Source: an uncultured Gammaproteobacteria bacterium (GTDB taxonomy: Bacteria > Pseudomonadota > Gammaproteobacteria > Pseudomonadales > Litorivicinaceae). Taken from it: a stretch of DNA of 6,458 nt. Within the stretch, counting starts at the first letter, position 1. The number at the start of each line of letters is the position of its first letter. Positions 6,458 through 6,458 of this stretch are shown here, one piece after another. The translations under genes were made by a program, and so were the position numbers. The stretch is from assembly GCA_913062835.1 (NCBI GenBank), contig CAJXXD010000052.1, positions 1 to 6,458 of the forward strand. Reading direction: 5' to 3'. The notes under the pieces are model-generated. The model was not told the DNA's origin, did no database searches, and worked only from the letters and a program-made list of their open reading frames with translations.

Positions 6458-6458
6458 T

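Overview
The window looks like a chromosomal core segment of a gammaproteobacterium of moderate G+C. It resembles the pseudomonad/oceanospirillad side of the class more than the enteric side. The reasons are a short monofunctional HisB, a split histidine cluster (hisB-hisH-hisA-hisF only), and the block hisFAHB / asmA-mutY-yggX / tRNA-Phe, an arrangement I recall from Pseudomonas-type genomes. I cannot name the species. Almost every base is coding; the only real gaps are about 73 bp between hisB and asmA and about 41 bp between yggX and the tRNA.

Layout. Bases 1-393 (+) are the 3' end of a C-terminal processing protease (ctpA, peptidase S41), with the catalytic Ser and Lys visible. It runs tail-to-tail into hisF, and the two stop codons lie within a 4-base overlap. 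Bases 390-3110 (-) are a tightly packed operon read hisB, hisH, hisA, hisF, in which each stop overlaps the next start. These genes encode IGP dehydratase, the two subunits of IGP synthase, and the ProFAR isomerase. Bases 3184-6340 (+) are asmA, mutY and yggX, linked by ATGA overlaps. Bases 6382-6457 (+) are an intact tRNA-Phe(GAA) with encoded CCA.

How the genes work together. HisA makes PRFAR. HisH and HisF convert it, with glutamine-derived ammonia, to imidazole glycerol phosphate and AICAR. HisB dehydrates IGP. MutY, an Fe-S adenine glycosylase acting on A:8-oxoG, is coupled to YggX, a small protein tied to iron traffic and protection of Fe-S proteins, so that pair fits oxidative-damage defence. 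AsmA is an inner-membrane-anchored periplasmic envelope protein. The his and asmA operons diverge from a short shared promoter region. The tRNA has its own strong-looking promoter, whose -35 element lies across the yggX stop codon.

I see no undescribed multi-gene system here. The most unusual signal is a sharp change in codon composition inside the ctpA fragment: third-position G+C is about 93% in codons 1-55 and about 53% in codons 56-130. This suggests a recombination mosaic or an assembly join. No mobile element, CRISPR array or insertion sequence is visible.
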